This document shows, piece after piece, positions 7,111 to 15,946 of a DNA stretch of 64,000 bases. Made by a program: the position numbers and the translations under genes. Each line of letters starts with the position of its first letter. Position 1 is the stretch's first letter. The notes under the pieces were generated by a model. It saw only the letters and a program-made list of their open reading frames with translations. It was not told where the DNA came from and did no database searches. Source of the DNA: Candidatus Binatia bacterium (GTDB lineage Bacteria; Desulfobacterota; Binatia; Bin18); contig JAJEFA010000007.1 of assembly GCA_022820725.1 (NCBI GenBank), positions 124,001 through 188,000 of the forward strand, in the 5' to 3' direction.

Positions 7111-8286
7111 CTACCCTTCCAGACTCCGCATGAGGTTTGGCATCATGCGCCACGGCAGGGCAGGCCCGGCTTCGCGGGTCTGATATTGGTCCCCGCCATA
7201 GACGAGATAAGACTGTCGTATCTGCTCTTTTGCCAGATGTTTATAGTATGCGAGCCCCTGAAAAAAATCGGCATTCAGGGTGGCACCTGATTTGATTTCG
7301 AGCGCGGTCACCTGATCGCCATAGTCGACGAGCACATCGACCTCCTTGCCCTTGTGATCTCGCCAGAAATGGAGCGGCAACTGCTTGCGCTGGTGGGCAT
7401 TCCATTTGTACAGCTCGCTGACGACCCAGCACTCAAACAGGCTGCCCCGGAGGGCGTGCAGGCGCAATTCATCTGCTGAACGGATGCCGAGCAATCGGCT
7501 CGCGAGTCCGGTGTCGTAAAAGTAGAGCTTCGGTCGCTTGATCAAGCGTTTAGAGAAATTGCGGTGGTGAGGGATGAGACGGTAGGCGATATAGCTCGCT
7601 TCCAGAACGGAAAGCCAGGCACTGGCGGTATGATGGGCGATACCAGCGTCGTTCGCGAGCCCGCTCAGGTCGAGCACCTGCCCGATTCGTCCGGCACAAA
7701 GCCGCACAAAGGCCCGAAAAACATGGAGATTTTGGACAGCCGTAATCTGACGGGCATCTCGTTCGATATAGGTACGGATGTAGTCGCCGTACCAGTCGAG
7801 CGGGTCAAGGTCACGGTCGAATAGTGGAGGATACTGTCCAGTGAAGAGCAAGTGATCGAGCGACGGAATCTGGATATCGGCTGTTTGCAACTCGGCAAAG
7901 GAAAAGGGCAGGAGGTCGAACAGCGCCACTCGCCCAGCCAGCGTTTGCGAAACCCCGGCGAGAAAACCAAAGTGCTGAGAGCCTGTAAGGACGAAGAATC
8001 CCGGCTCTTGACGCTCATCCACAATCCCCTGGATATAGGAGAAAAGGTCAGGCGCCCTTTGGACCTCGTCGAGAATAGCGCCACTGGGGAAGCCGCCGAG
8101 AAATCGTCTGGGGTCAGACAGGGCAAAGTCTAACTGGTCCGGGTCTTCCAGGCTGACATAGGCTTTGTCTGGAAAAACCGCACGCGACAGCGTTGTTTTC
8201 CCCGACTGACGAGGACCGGTTATGGCGATGACAGGATAGCCTTGCGCAGCTTGACGTAAAGCCGGAGCCTCTTCCCTTTCAATCAT
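7111..8286 (-). CDS. AAA ATPase with DUF4143 domain
   Basis: The 391-residue protein has a Walker A motif, GPRQSGKTT, at residues 24-32, and a Walker B-like GAILDEVQ. It continues into a winged-helix-like middle and the DUF4143 nuclease-like C-terminal domain (HFWRDHKGKEVDVLVD, LEIKSG). Such proteins are common, often mobile, and of unsettled function. They are sometimes grouped with defence or toxin-antitoxin systems. Its promoter region is strikingly AT-rich compared with its surroundings, which suggests acquisition as a unit. No Shine-Dalgarno precedes the ATG. It stands alone between two + strand units. Confidence 0.88.
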   Translation of the reverse strand: MIEREEAPALRQAAQGYPVIAITGPRQSGKTTLSRAVFPDKAYVSLEDPDQLDFALSDPRRFLGGFPSGAILDEVQRAPDLFSYIQGIVDERQEPGFFVLTGSQHFGFLAGVSQTLAGRVALFDLLPFSFAELQTADIQIPSLDHLLFTGQYPPLFDRDLDPLDWYGDYIRTYIERDARQITAVQNLHVFRAFVRLCAGRIGQVLDLSGLANDAGIAHHTASAWLSVLEASYIAYRLIPHHRNFSKRLIKRPKLYFYDTGLASRLLGIRSADELRLHALRGSLFECWVVSELYKWNAHQRKQLPLHFWRDHKGKEVDVLVDYGDQVTALEIKSGATLNADFFQGLAYYKHLAKEQIRQSYLVYGGDQYQTREAGPALPWRMMPNLMRSLEG

Positions 8287-8294
8287 AAGTATAG

Positions 8295-8323
8295 ATAATA
8301 TAATGATAAGTACAATATTTCAA
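8295..8323 (-). promoter_or_regulatory. Sigma70-like promoter of the DUF4143 ATPase, probably leaderless
   Basis: Reading the minus strand, TTGAAA (8323-8318) is followed by 17 nt and TATTAT (8300-8295). Only 8 nt separate the -10 box from the ATG at 8286, and there is no ribosome-binding site. Transcription should therefore begin at or next to the start codon and give a leaderless mRNA (inference). Confidence 0.55.
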
Positions 8324-8462
8324 TCATTTTAATAAAAAGTACTATTAAATTTGGGCCTTCAAATTGTCATACCAGGCGGAAGAGAGGACTGAAGTCTGGT
8401 CTTTATGGGCTGGTCGTCGTATGGTGAGAGTATCTTGTCATACGAGCATTGCGAGGAACACT

Positions 8463-9194
8463 ATGGATACCGAAGCCGTTCGCCAAGCACGCATTGACCT
8501 CACCGCCATACTGCGCTGGGCAGACCGGCTCGGCCTGAGTGAGGGCATCTGTAATCACTTCAGCCTGGTCGTCCCAGGCACGACGGACCGCTTTCTGATC
8601 AACCCTCAGGGCCTGCATTGGTCTGAGATGCAGACAAGCGATTTGCTCGTCGTCGACCCGGACGGAAATGTAGTCGAAGGCAAATGGCAGGTTGAGCCCA
8701 CGGCCTTCTTCATCCACTCCCAGATTCACCGCGGTAACCCGTCTGCCCGGTGCGTGCTCCACACCCATATGCCGTATGCGACCGCCCTGTGCGCCATCGA
8801 CGGCGGCCGTCTCGAATGGATCAGTCAGAATGCGCTGCGCTTCTATCAGCGGGTTGCGTACGAAGAGGCGTATAACGGCCTTGCCCTGGACGAGGCGGAA
8901 GGGCAACGGCTCAGGGAAAAGCTGGCCGAGGGGACGGTTGCCTTTCTCGCCAACCACGGTGTGATCGTGGTCGGGCCGGACGTGGCAACCGCGTTCGACG
9001 ACTTATACTACCTGGAGCGGGCGTGCATGCTTCAGGTGCTGGCCCACTCGACCGGTTTGCCGCTCAAACGTATCCCTGACCAAGTGTGTCGTTACACCAG
9101 TGAGCAGTATGAAACGGCACGCCAACAAGCCGCCCTCCATCTGGAGGCGGTCAAACGGATGCTGAAGCGTGAGGCTCCCGAATTCCTGGAGTAA
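8463..9194 (+). CDS. Class II aldolase/adducin family protein
   Basis: The 243-residue protein has the class II aldolase/adducin fold. It shows SEGICNHFS near the N terminus, the Zn-binding VLHTHMPY (His100 and His102) and NHGVIVVG (third His). Characterised relatives are L-fuculose- or L-ribulose-phosphate aldolases and epimerases, and many catabolic-cluster homologues have no assigned substrate. The start at 8463 follows GCGAGGAA. An upstream in-frame ATG would add a basic, non-conserved 33-residue tail. A GC-rich hairpin follows the stop. Confidence 0.85.
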   Translation: MDTEAVRQARIDLTAILRWADRLGLSEGICNHFSLVVPGTTDRFLINPQGLHWSEMQTSDLLVVDPDGNVVEGKWQVEPTAFFIHSQIHRGNPSARCVLHTHMPYATALCAIDGGRLEWISQNALRFYQRVAYEEAYNGLALDEAEGQRLREKLAEGTVAFLANHGVIVVGPDVATAFDDLYYLERACMLQVLAHSTGLPLKRIPDQVCRYTSEQYETARQQAALHLEAVKRMLKREAPEFLE

Positions 9195-9208
9195 GTTCAA
9201 TGCTAAAA

Positions 9209-9227
9209 GGGGGGCCTCCGGCCCCCC
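9209..9227 (+). terminator. GC-rich hairpin downstream of the class II aldolase
   Basis: GGGGGGCC (9209-9216) pairs with GGCCCCCC (9220-9227) around a 3-nt loop. CTGCTTTG follows, so the T-tract is weak. It lies between the stop codons of convergent genes and may serve both. Confidence 0.5.
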
Positions 9228-9274
9228 TGCTTTGATCAGGATTATCAAGACAATCCTGTAATCCTGATTGGTCT

Positions 9275-10162
9275 TTAGACGTCCAGACGATAGCCGGCAC
9301 CGTCTCGGACCAGCTTGCCGGCGGTTGGTCCGGCAAAGTGGGTTCCGATGATCAGCGTCGGCGTATCCGCGAACTGCTCAAAGGTCCGCCAGCGGGTGGC
9401 CAGCGCCATATTGTTATCCACGTCGAAGGGGGTACAGATATTCGGGTCGTGGAACTGAATCGGATGGTGAATGAAGTCCCCGGTAATCATGGCCGCCTCA
9501 CCATTGGACTCAACCACGACCGAGCAGTGGCCGGGAGTATGACCCGGCGTCGGAATCAGCCGGACCCCTTCACAAATCGTCGTCGGCGCGTCGATCGACT
9601 TGGCCAGACCGGCATCAAAAACCGGCTGCATGGAGTCCTCAAACACGCGGCGTTGGATATTGAAGAAGTCCACCGCATCGGCTGGCAGGCTGGCGATCAT
9701 GTCGTCGTCAATATTGCCAAACAGCTCCAGCTCTTTCTGATCCATCAGATAGGACGCGTTCGGAAAGGTCGGGACCCATTTACCGTCAACCAACTTCGTG
9801 TTCCAGCCCACATGGTCAAGATGCAGGTGGGTGCACATCACGTAGTCAATGCCGTCCGGGTCGTAACCGGCCGCCTTCATGTCGTCCAAGAAGGAGGTCG
9901 AAAGATTGCTCATGATGTCCAAGGGAGCGCGGTCGCGACTGTTGCCGATGCAGGTGTCCACCACCACGGTCGCACCGGGCGTGTCCACGATCAGCGCATG
10001 AATGCTCAGGGAGAGCGCCCCTTCGGGCGTGACGAAGTGGGGAAAGAGCCACTCGACCTGTTTCACGACCTCGGGTGTTGCGGTCGGCAACACATCCGAA
10101 AATTCCGGATACACGATCTCCTCAACCTTGGTGATTTTGGTATCACCTATCTGCCAATGCAT
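9275..10162 (-). CDS. Metallo-beta-lactamase-fold hydrolase
   Basis: The 295-residue MBL-fold protein has the canonical THLHLDH motif (His112, His114, Asp116, His117) and further ligands in TPGHTPGHCS and the late IGTHFAG segment. The nearest broad group is the AHL lactonase/quorum-quenching-like hydrolases of similar length, but the true substrate is unknown. The ATG at 10162 has AGGAGGA upstream, and the longer frame starting at 10255 lacks one. It sits behind the VOC gene on the same strand. Confidence 0.85.
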   Translation of the reverse strand: MHWQIGDTKITKVEEIVYPEFSDVLPTATPEVVKQVEWLFPHFVTPEGALSLSIHALIVDTPGATVVVDTCIGNSRDRAPLDIMSNLSTSFLDDMKAAGYDPDGIDYVMCTHLHLDHVGWNTKLVDGKWVPTFPNASYLMDQKELELFGNIDDDMIASLPADAVDFFNIQRRVFEDSMQPVFDAGLAKSIDAPTTICEGVRLIPTPGHTPGHCSVVVESNGEAAMITGDFIHHPIQFHDPNICTPFDVDNNMALATRWRTFEQFADTPTLIIGTHFAGPTAGKLVRDGAGYRLDV

Positions 10163-10220
10163 AATATCCTCCTGTTCTGCATTGTTGTGACGTTTTTGTT
10201 GCCTGGTGTTGGGCCTTTTT

Positions 10221-10243
10221 CCCGCTCCCACTAGGGGAGCGGG
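10221..10243. terminator. Hairpin between the VOC and metallo-hydrolase genes
   Basis: CCCGCTCCC (10221-10229) pairs with GGGAGCGGG (10235-10243). There is no T-tract in the minus-strand direction, so this may be an intercistronic processing or stability element rather than a full terminator. Confidence 0.4.
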
Positions 10244-10260
10244 CTTGCTTGACAACTGGT

Positions 10261-10785
10261 CTATAACGGTCCCGGTCGGACGGGGTCCTTACCGTCCCAG
10301 TTTTTTGCTGCGTCCTCAACTAGCATAAACAAATCCTTGAAGACAGCATTATTGTCCCACAACTCGGTATAATGACCGATGGTGTTGACCGTGTCAAAAT
10401 ACACCAGTTCGGCATTGCCGACCGTACACTCAAACGCGGCCTCATGGCCCAGCTCTTGATACTGGGCATAGGCGGCCTTGTAGTCCTCGGGCATCAGGCC
10501 GAAATGATGGACGCCGACCCGACCGGCATCCAGAAACTCCTTGTAGACGGACGGCTCGTCATTATGTTGCACAATCAGCTCGATCTGGAGAGCACCGCTA
10601 TTGCCCAAGGCTAAGGTTACATCCACGTTCGAGGGATTGCCCCGGTAGCGCTGATTTCGGAGCGGGCAGTGCTCAAACAAATAGAACGGGCCGACCTTCA
10701 GCACATCCACCCAGTATTTGAGCGCGGCGTCCATGTCTCTGACCACATAGGCTAACTGACGAACGGTATGCAGCGGTTGTGTCAT
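10261..10785 (-). CDS. VOC (glyoxalase/bleomycin resistance) superfamily protein
   Basis: The 174-residue protein has paired beta-alpha-beta-beta-beta modules. The first runs from QLAYVVRDMDAALKYWVDVLKVGPF and the second from VGVHHFGLMPEDYKAAYAQYQELG, ending with GHYTELWD. These place it in the VOC superfamily, near the lactoylglutathione lyase/methylmalonyl-CoA epimerase-like group. Members use a divalent metal held by His and Glu residues, and HHFG and YTELWD supply candidates. AAGGGGGG precedes the ATG. It is probably co-transcribed with the downstream metallo-hydrolase. Confidence 0.8.
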   Translation of the reverse strand: MTQPLHTVRQLAYVVRDMDAALKYWVDVLKVGPFYLFEHCPLRNQRYRGNPSNVDVTLALGNSGALQIELIVQHNDEPSVYKEFLDAGRVGVHHFGLMPEDYKAAYAQYQELGHEAAFECTVGNAELVYFDTVNTIGHYTELWDNNAVFKDLFMLVEDAAKNWDGKDPVRPGPL

Positions 10786-10970
10786 CTGAATCCCCCCTTG
10801 TGTAAATATTCGATCACGGTCAGGATCAGGCAGTTAAGCCAGCCGGACTGTTAGCGTCTTAGCTTACATCGGAGTGATCGACAAGGAGAAGTGCCCATCC
10901 GTGCGGTCAGGCGGACGAAGAGCCCGGCTGACCTGCCTGGAACGGGTGTACACGTTAAGAGGAGGATTCC

Positions 10971-11219
10971 TTGGACTCGCCAAAAATTGAGTATCCGTGC
11001 ACTTGGTCGTTCAAGATCATTGGTTCTGATCCCGCGCAGATCACGGATACCGTAGTCACGATGCTCGAAGCGTTCGAATACCAGTTCAGCAAATCGCGTC
11101 ACAGTCGGACGGGGAAATACACGTCCTGGAATCTCTCCGTTCACGTCAAGAACGAAGAAGAGCGGCTGGCCATATTCAACGGCCTCAAGCATATTCCGAG
11201 TGTCAAGGTAATCCTGTAA
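10971..11219 (+). CDS. DUF493 (YbeD-like) family protein
   Basis: The 82-residue protein has the ferredoxin-like layout of the YbeD/DUF493 family: WSFKIIGSDPAQITDTVVTMLE, SRHSRTGKYTSWNLSVHVKNEEERLAIFNGL and a final VKVIL. Bacterial members are small, possibly ACT-like regulatory domains of unclear role. Translation starts at a TTG at 10971 preceded by AGAGGAGG. No ATG or GTG is better placed. It lies 34 nt ahead of the LLM gene on the same strand, perhaps by chance. Confidence 0.75.
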   Translation: MDSPKIEYPCTWSFKIIGSDPAQITDTVVTMLEAFEYQFSKSRHSRTGKYTSWNLSVHVKNEEERLAIFNGLKHIPSVKVIL

Positions 11220-11253
11220 GTAACGAAGACATCCGTCAAGAAGGAGATTTCGT

Positions 11254-12483
11254 ATGAAGTTTATGTATTTCTGTCTGCCGTCCATTCCCGCCACCCCTCA
11301 AGAGCGGAAAGACCTCCGACCCATTGCCCACCACACCGAGCGCTGGCAAAAAATGTTCGACGAGGTGGCCGAGATTGCGCGTATGGTGGAAGACCTGGGC
11401 TTCACCGGCGTCGCCTTTCCCGAGCACCATCTGCATACCGAAGGCATGGAGATCGGCAGCCTTCCCCTTCTGACCCAATACGTCATTCACCAGACCTCAA
11501 CGCTCAAGGTCGGTCCCATCGGCTACGTCCTGCCGGGCTGGAACCCGCTGCGGCTCGCCCTGGAAATTGCCTGGCTCGACCAACTCACCAAAGGGCGCAC
11601 GCACGTCGGGTTTGCCCGCGGCTATCAATCCCGCTGGCTCAATCCTATGGCGCAGAAGATTCACATCGGTGCAACGGCCAGCGATCAGAGCGACATCGAT
11701 GTCCGCAACCGCGAGGCGTTTGAAGAAGTCTTTCAGATTTTGAAACTGGCCTGGAAGGATGAACCCTTTCGGTTCAAGGGCAAACACTACGAGTATCCGT
11801 ACCCGTATGAGGAAGGCACGCCCTGGCCGGCCCACGAATGGACACGTGAACACGGCTCTCCGGGCGAGGTCGATGACAACGGGCGGGTCCAGATGATCGA
11901 TGTCGTACCCAAGCCGTATCAGAAACCCCACCCCACCCTCTTTCAAGCCTTCTCCATGAGCGAGGCCACCGTCCGCTGGTGTGCCAGGGAGAACATCGTG
12001 CCGACCCTGTTCATTTCCGACTACGACCAGGTGCGTTTTTTCGCCGAGACCCATGTCGAAGAGGCTAAAACTGCCGGCCGGACACTCCAGTTCGGTGAGT
12101 CGCTCGGCGTACTGCGCGCCGTCTATCCCGGTGATACCAAAGAGGCTGCTAAGAAGATGCTGGCAGCCGGCTTTTGCGGCTACGGCTTTCAGAACTTCTT
12201 CCACCAATTCGGCTTTCTTGAAGCCTTCCGCACCGAGGCCGACAACAAAAAATACGGCGAAGGTCCGATGCCCGCCTCCGAAGCCACCCCCGAACGGATG
12301 ATTGGCTCGAACTTTGCCCTGGCCGGCACAACGAGCGACATCCGCCGCGCCATGGATCAGTTGATCGAAGCGGGAAATCCGGAGTGGTTTATCTGGCAGG
12401 GCGACCAGGGCCTCCTGCCGATCGAAGAAGTCAAACGCTCCATCCGGAAAGTCGGCGAGGAAGTCCTGCCGCACTATATGTAG
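11254..12483 (+). CDS. LLM class flavin-dependent oxidoreductase
   Basis: The 409-residue protein belongs to the bacterial luciferase-like TIM-barrel family. The N terminus MKFMYFCLPSIPA, the LGFTGVAFPEHHLHTEGM segment, LDQLTKGRTHVGFARG and a late IEAGNPEWFIWQGDQG loop are typical. Members use reduced FMN or F420, usually supplied by a separate reductase, to oxygenate or oxidise small molecules. AAGGAGAT lies ahead of the ATG. No reductase or transporter is next to it. It belongs to a different subgroup from the RutA-like gene that follows. Confidence 0.88.
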   Translation: MKFMYFCLPSIPATPQERKDLRPIAHHTERWQKMFDEVAEIARMVEDLGFTGVAFPEHHLHTEGMEIGSLPLLTQYVIHQTSTLKVGPIGYVLPGWNPLRLALEIAWLDQLTKGRTHVGFARGYQSRWLNPMAQKIHIGATASDQSDIDVRNREAFEEVFQILKLAWKDEPFRFKGKHYEYPYPYEEGTPWPAHEWTREHGSPGEVDDNGRVQMIDVVPKPYQKPHPTLFQAFSMSEATVRWCARENIVPTLFISDYDQVRFFAETHVEEAKTAGRTLQFGESLGVLRAVYPGDTKEAAKKMLAAGFCGYGFQNFFHQFGFLEAFRTEADNKKYGEGPMPASEATPERMIGSNFALAGTTSDIRRAMDQLIEAGNPEWFIWQGDQGLLPIEEVKRSIRKVGEEVLPHYM

Positions 12484-12746
12484 GGCGTTCTCGACGAGCG
12501 ATGCAGTTCCGTAGGCTCAGTCCTTCAGACCTCCCGGTCTGAATACGGGGCGTCATCTTACTTTGAAGAAAGGGCGTGTATTGAAGAAGCTCGCCTGCGC
12601 GATCGCACGCAATGTTGACAGTGCTAAGCAGGATGCTATGGGGGCAGAGATTAAGGGTGCATGGGTTGATATAGAGTCACGCGTTGGCAAAGGTATTACT
12701 CAGGCCGATCCATGTTGGGCCAAGGTTCTCCTGACGGAGGAATCCG

Positions 12747-13886
12747 ATGAAGTTTGGGGTCTTTCTGCCGAACGGCAGCAATGGCTATATCATGAGCAAG
12801 GCGATTCCGCCGTATATGCCAACCTGGGAGCTGAACAGAGATATTACCCTTGAAGCGGAGCGTTTCGGATTCGATTTCGTCCTATCAATGATGAAATTTC
12901 GTGGGTTTGGGGGCGAGACCGGATATTGGGACGGGTGCCTGGAGTCGTTTTCACTGACCTCAGCCTTAGCCACGGTAACGCAGCGGATCGGCTTGATTCC
13001 GACCGCCTCTCTCCTGGCGCTTCACCCGGCTTATGTCGCGCGCACCATGGCAACCTTGGACGATATTAGCGGCGGTCGGGTCGGGCTCAATATTGTTACC
13101 GGCTGGAATAAGCCTGAGTATGCCCAGATGGGTCTGTGGCGTGGGGATGAATATTACGAGCAACGCTATGCGTATGCGCTCGACTACGTCCACGTGCTGC
13201 GGACCCTGTGGAGAGACGGGACCATGACGCATCATAGTCCCTACTTTGATCTCGATGACTGCCAGTGTTTCCCCACTCCCACCCACGAGATTCCCCTAGT
13301 CTCCGCAGGGCAGTCGAGTGCCGGACAGGATTTTGTCTCTCAGGTCGGTGGACATAGTTTTGCGATGGTCGCCCCTGAACGGCTGCATGCTATTGCCTCC
13401 GGCCTCAAGCACGCGGGGACAAAATATGGGACGCGGGTGGGCACCTACGGCTTGTTTCAAATTGTCGCAGCAGAAACCGAAGACCAAGCCTGGCAAACCG
13501 CCTCGGATATTGTGGCCGGTGGCGATATAGAGGCCATCAAGTCGCTGGTCTACTCGGCGAGTCTGGACACGGTCAAGGGTGGTACATCGGGCCAGTTCCG
13601 GAATGAAGACGCCGGCGCTGACGCAGACTTGCTGGCCGGGGACATTGAAGCCGGGAATATGGTGTTTATGAACGTACCCGTCCTAGTCGGTTCCTATGAA
13701 ACCGTGGCTCGGAAGATTGACAATATCGCTGAAGATCACAATATTGAGGGCATGCTATTCTGCTGGCCAGACTGGGTCGCGGGGATTCAGACCTTTGGCG
13801 AGCGCGTGTTACCGTTGCTCAGCTGTCGAAAAAATTGGGACGGGGAAACCATGGGCGACTTACGAGCCCTACGGACCGACTTCTGA
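12747..13886 (+). CDS. RutA-like LLM flavin-dependent monooxygenase
   Basis: The 379-residue protein closely follows the pattern of pyrimidine oxygenase RutA: MKFGVFLPNGSNG, YMPTWELN, FDFVLSMMKFRGFGGETGYWD, LDDISGGRVGLNIVTGW and the closing GIQTFGERVLPLL. RutA opens the uracil ring with FMNH2 and O2. None of the other rut genes or a flavin reductase is here, so a different heterocyclic or aromatic substrate is likely (inference). GGAGGA lies upstream of the ATG. A collapsed second copy of this gene lies at 15757-15905, ahead of the intact HpaB gene. The ancestral unit was therefore probably RutA-like plus HpaB, duplicated in tandem. Confidence 0.85.
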   Translation: MKFGVFLPNGSNGYIMSKAIPPYMPTWELNRDITLEAERFGFDFVLSMMKFRGFGGETGYWDGCLESFSLTSALATVTQRIGLIPTASLLALHPAYVARTMATLDDISGGRVGLNIVTGWNKPEYAQMGLWRGDEYYEQRYAYALDYVHVLRTLWRDGTMTHHSPYFDLDDCQCFPTPTHEIPLVSAGQSSAGQDFVSQVGGHSFAMVAPERLHAIASGLKHAGTKYGTRVGTYGLFQIVAAETEDQAWQTASDIVAGGDIEAIKSLVYSASLDTVKGGTSGQFRNEDAGADADLLAGDIEAGNMVFMNVPVLVGSYETVARKIDNIAEDHNIEGMLFCWPDWVAGIQTFGERVLPLLSCRKNWDGETMGDLRALRTDF

Positions 13887-14071
13887 GTCGTCATCCGTTT
13901 ATCCATAGATTCAAAAGGCAAATCGCGGCAAGTCTGCAAGTGGCCCACTTAGGCGTTCAGCGTTGACTTGGTGCGCCGGAGAGTGTTTCCGGAGGATAAG
14001 TCTTCTGCCACAGGACTGATGTTTGGACAGGCCACGAAGCTTGGTGTCGCGATGAATGAAGGAGGAGAACA

Positions 14072-15346
14072 ATGAATGAATCGAACAGAGTGGCTGCCGA
14101 AGCCAGGCCTATGCACGGCTCGGAGCGAGGCATGCCGATCGATCCCCCCGAGCCGAACCTCACGCCCGAAGCGATGGTGGCTCGAGCTCGCGAGCTCGTA
14201 CCTCGTCTCCGCGAGCGGGCGGAGGCGGCGGACCGTCTGCGCACGCTCCCGCCCGAGACCTACAAGGACTTTTTGGACGCGGGCTTCTACCGGATCCTGC
14301 AGCCGCGCCGCTTCGGTGGCTACGAGTTCGATCTGCGGACCTTCTGCGACGTCATGATCGAGATCACGCGGGGCTGCGGCTCATCGGGCTGGGTGCTCTG
14401 CCTGACGGCGGCTCACGTCTTCCACATGGCCGGGGTATCCGAAGAGGGGCAGATCGAGATGTACGGGGACGACGGAGACTTCCGCTCGCCGATGACCTTC
14501 GCACCGCAGGGGACGGCCACCCCTGTCGACGGGGGATACCGCATCAATGGCCGCTGGAACTACAACTCCGGCGGCGACTACGCGAACTGGCTCGGCGTCT
14601 CCGCGGTCGTTCCCGGCGATACGGCGGGCGGGCCTCCCCGGGACACGATCCTCGCGTACCTCCGGCAGGAGGAATGCGAGGTCTTCGACGACTGGTTCGT
14701 CATGGGCCTGCGCGGAACCGGCTCGAAGCAGGCGATCATCGAGGACGTCTTCGTCCCCGAGCGGCGCGTGCTCTCCCAGCTTCCCTGGTTCGCGGGTCGG
14801 GCCCCGGGTTACGGCGTCCACGAGAATCCCTTCTACCGGACGTCGCCGTTCGACGTCTTCCTCGCCGAGCTGGCGTGCATCTGCGTGGGCCTCGCAGAGT
14901 CAGCGATCGACGCCTTTTACGAGCGGGCGATGACGAAGGTCAATAGCTATCCGCCGTTTACGCCCGTAAGGAACGAGCGATCAGTACAGCGCCTCATCGG
15001 TCTCGCGCGCGCCAAGACCGACGCCGCCCATGCGGTGCTCCAACGCATCATCGATGGTCAGAAGCGTCGCATGGAGCAGATCGCGCAGAGCGGTCCCGTC
15101 GACGTGACCGAGGAAGAGACGCGACGTACCTTCATGCTCGCCCACCAGACGCTCCACCTCGCCCGCGAGGCCGTGGAGCCGCTCTTCGACGCGAGCGGCA
15201 CGAGCGCCGCTCTGACCGGTCAGCCTATGGAACGGATCTTCCGGGACCTCAACATGGTTCGAACCCACTACATGATGAACGGCGACCGGACCGCCGAGAA
15301 CTGGGGGGCCACGTTCTTTGGGCAGGAGGCGTACAGCCTGTTCTAG
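14072..15346 (+). CDS. Acyl-CoA-dehydrogenase-fold flavin-dependent hydroxylase (HsaA/DszC-like)
   Basis: The 424-residue protein has the acyl-CoA dehydrogenase fold with the Acyl-CoA_dh_2 C-terminal domain used by group D monooxygenases such as HsaA, HpaH-type and DszC. Visible segments are LRERAEAADRLRTLPPET, GCGSSGWVLCLTAAH, GRWNYNSGGDYANW, FVMGLRGTGSKQ and the C-terminal MNGDRTAENW. It is probably an oxygenase component that needs an external flavin reductase. AGGAGG precedes the ATG. Its codon use is visibly more G/C-ending than that of its neighbours. It sits exactly where the first HpaB copy has lost its body, so it looks imported. Confidence 0.85.
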   Translation: MNESNRVAAEARPMHGSERGMPIDPPEPNLTPEAMVARARELVPRLRERAEAADRLRTLPPETYKDFLDAGFYRILQPRRFGGYEFDLRTFCDVMIEITRGCGSSGWVLCLTAAHVFHMAGVSEEGQIEMYGDDGDFRSPMTFAPQGTATPVDGGYRINGRWNYNSGGDYANWLGVSAVVPGDTAGGPPRDTILAYLRQEECEVFDDWFVMGLRGTGSKQAIIEDVFVPERRVLSQLPWFAGRAPGYGVHENPFYRTSPFDVFLAELACICVGLAESAIDAFYERAMTKVNSYPPFTPVRNERSVQRLIGLARAKTDAAHAVLQRIIDGQKRRMEQIAQSGPVDVTEEETRRTFMLAHQTLHLAREAVEPLFDASGTSAALTGQPMERIFRDLNMVRTHYMMNGDRTAENWGATFFGQEAYSLF

Positions 15347-15446
15347 GGCAGCGGCAACGATTCGGGGGAAAGTGGGCCATTTCGGGCTTTCCCTGGTCGA
15401 GAGTGTTGTCGTCGGAGGCAGCGGGCCGCACGGGCAGGCGAGTGAA

Positions 15447-15697
15447 GTGCAATCAGTGATTGGTGAGCTGCTTGGCATGCGGCACAACAGCGGACGATAT
15501 TCCAGAACTTGCTCTCCGGCAATTTAATCCAGATCCCTTCGTCAGCTCAGGATTTCAAGAATCCCGCCACTCGACCGTTACTCGACAAATATTGGGAAGG
15601 GGCGACGGCGACGGCAGAGGAGCGAGTCAAATTGTTGCGCGTGATCTGGGACCTGTTTTTGACAGAGAGTGGCAACAGAATCGCCAGAACTTCGTGA
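15447..15697 (+). pseudogene. 3' remnant of a second HpaB-type hydroxylase gene
   Basis: The DNA aligns well by eye with the intact HpaB gene at about 17008-17340. It covers QARIGELLGMRHN, then jumps about 120 nt to the segment encoding LSGNLIQIPSSAQDFKNPATRPLLDKYWEGAT and LLRVIWDLFLTE. It has an internal deletion and a frame break, and it stops early. No start signal remains. A trace of this copy's 5' end survives just after 13886, where the leader of the intact HpaB gene is recognisable but its ATG has become CGG. The body between has been replaced by the acyl-CoA-dehydrogenase-like gene. Confidence 0.8.
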
Positions 15698-15756
15698 TTA
15701 CGGACGTGGAGTGAGGGATGAGACGGCAGCGGAGTAGAGGCGCGCGGCATCTATCC

Positions 15757-15905
15757 GCAATGTTGACAGGGCCAAGCAGGGTGCTATGGGGGCAGAGGTA
15801 GGGATTCAGACCTTTGGCGAGCGGGTGTTGCCACTGATTGAGTGTCGGAAAAATTGGGACGGGGAAACCATGGGGGCCCTACGGACACTCCGGGCTGACT
15901 GCTGA
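15757..15905 (+). pseudogene. Collapsed second copy of the RutA-like monooxygenase gene
   Basis: The stretch at about 15757-15800 matches the leader of the RutA-like gene (about 12611-12652: GCAATGTTGACAG...). It is fused directly to a match of that gene's last ~110 nt (about 13788-13890), which encodes GIQTFGERVLPLIECRKNWDGETMG and ends in TGA. About 1.1 kb of coding sequence is missing. The similarity continues past the stop into the intact HpaB leader, which fixes the original gene order as RutA-like then HpaB. Confidence 0.8.
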
Positions 15906-15946
15906 ACCGTCATCCTCTCCTCCCATCGATTCAGAAGGAGAAATCG

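Noticed and set aside
12563-12853. A 96-residue plus-strand ORF ahead of the RutA-like gene
   Set aside because: It overlaps the RutA-like gene in another frame, has no ribosome-binding site and no family pattern. It is the leader region that was also duplicated at 15757.
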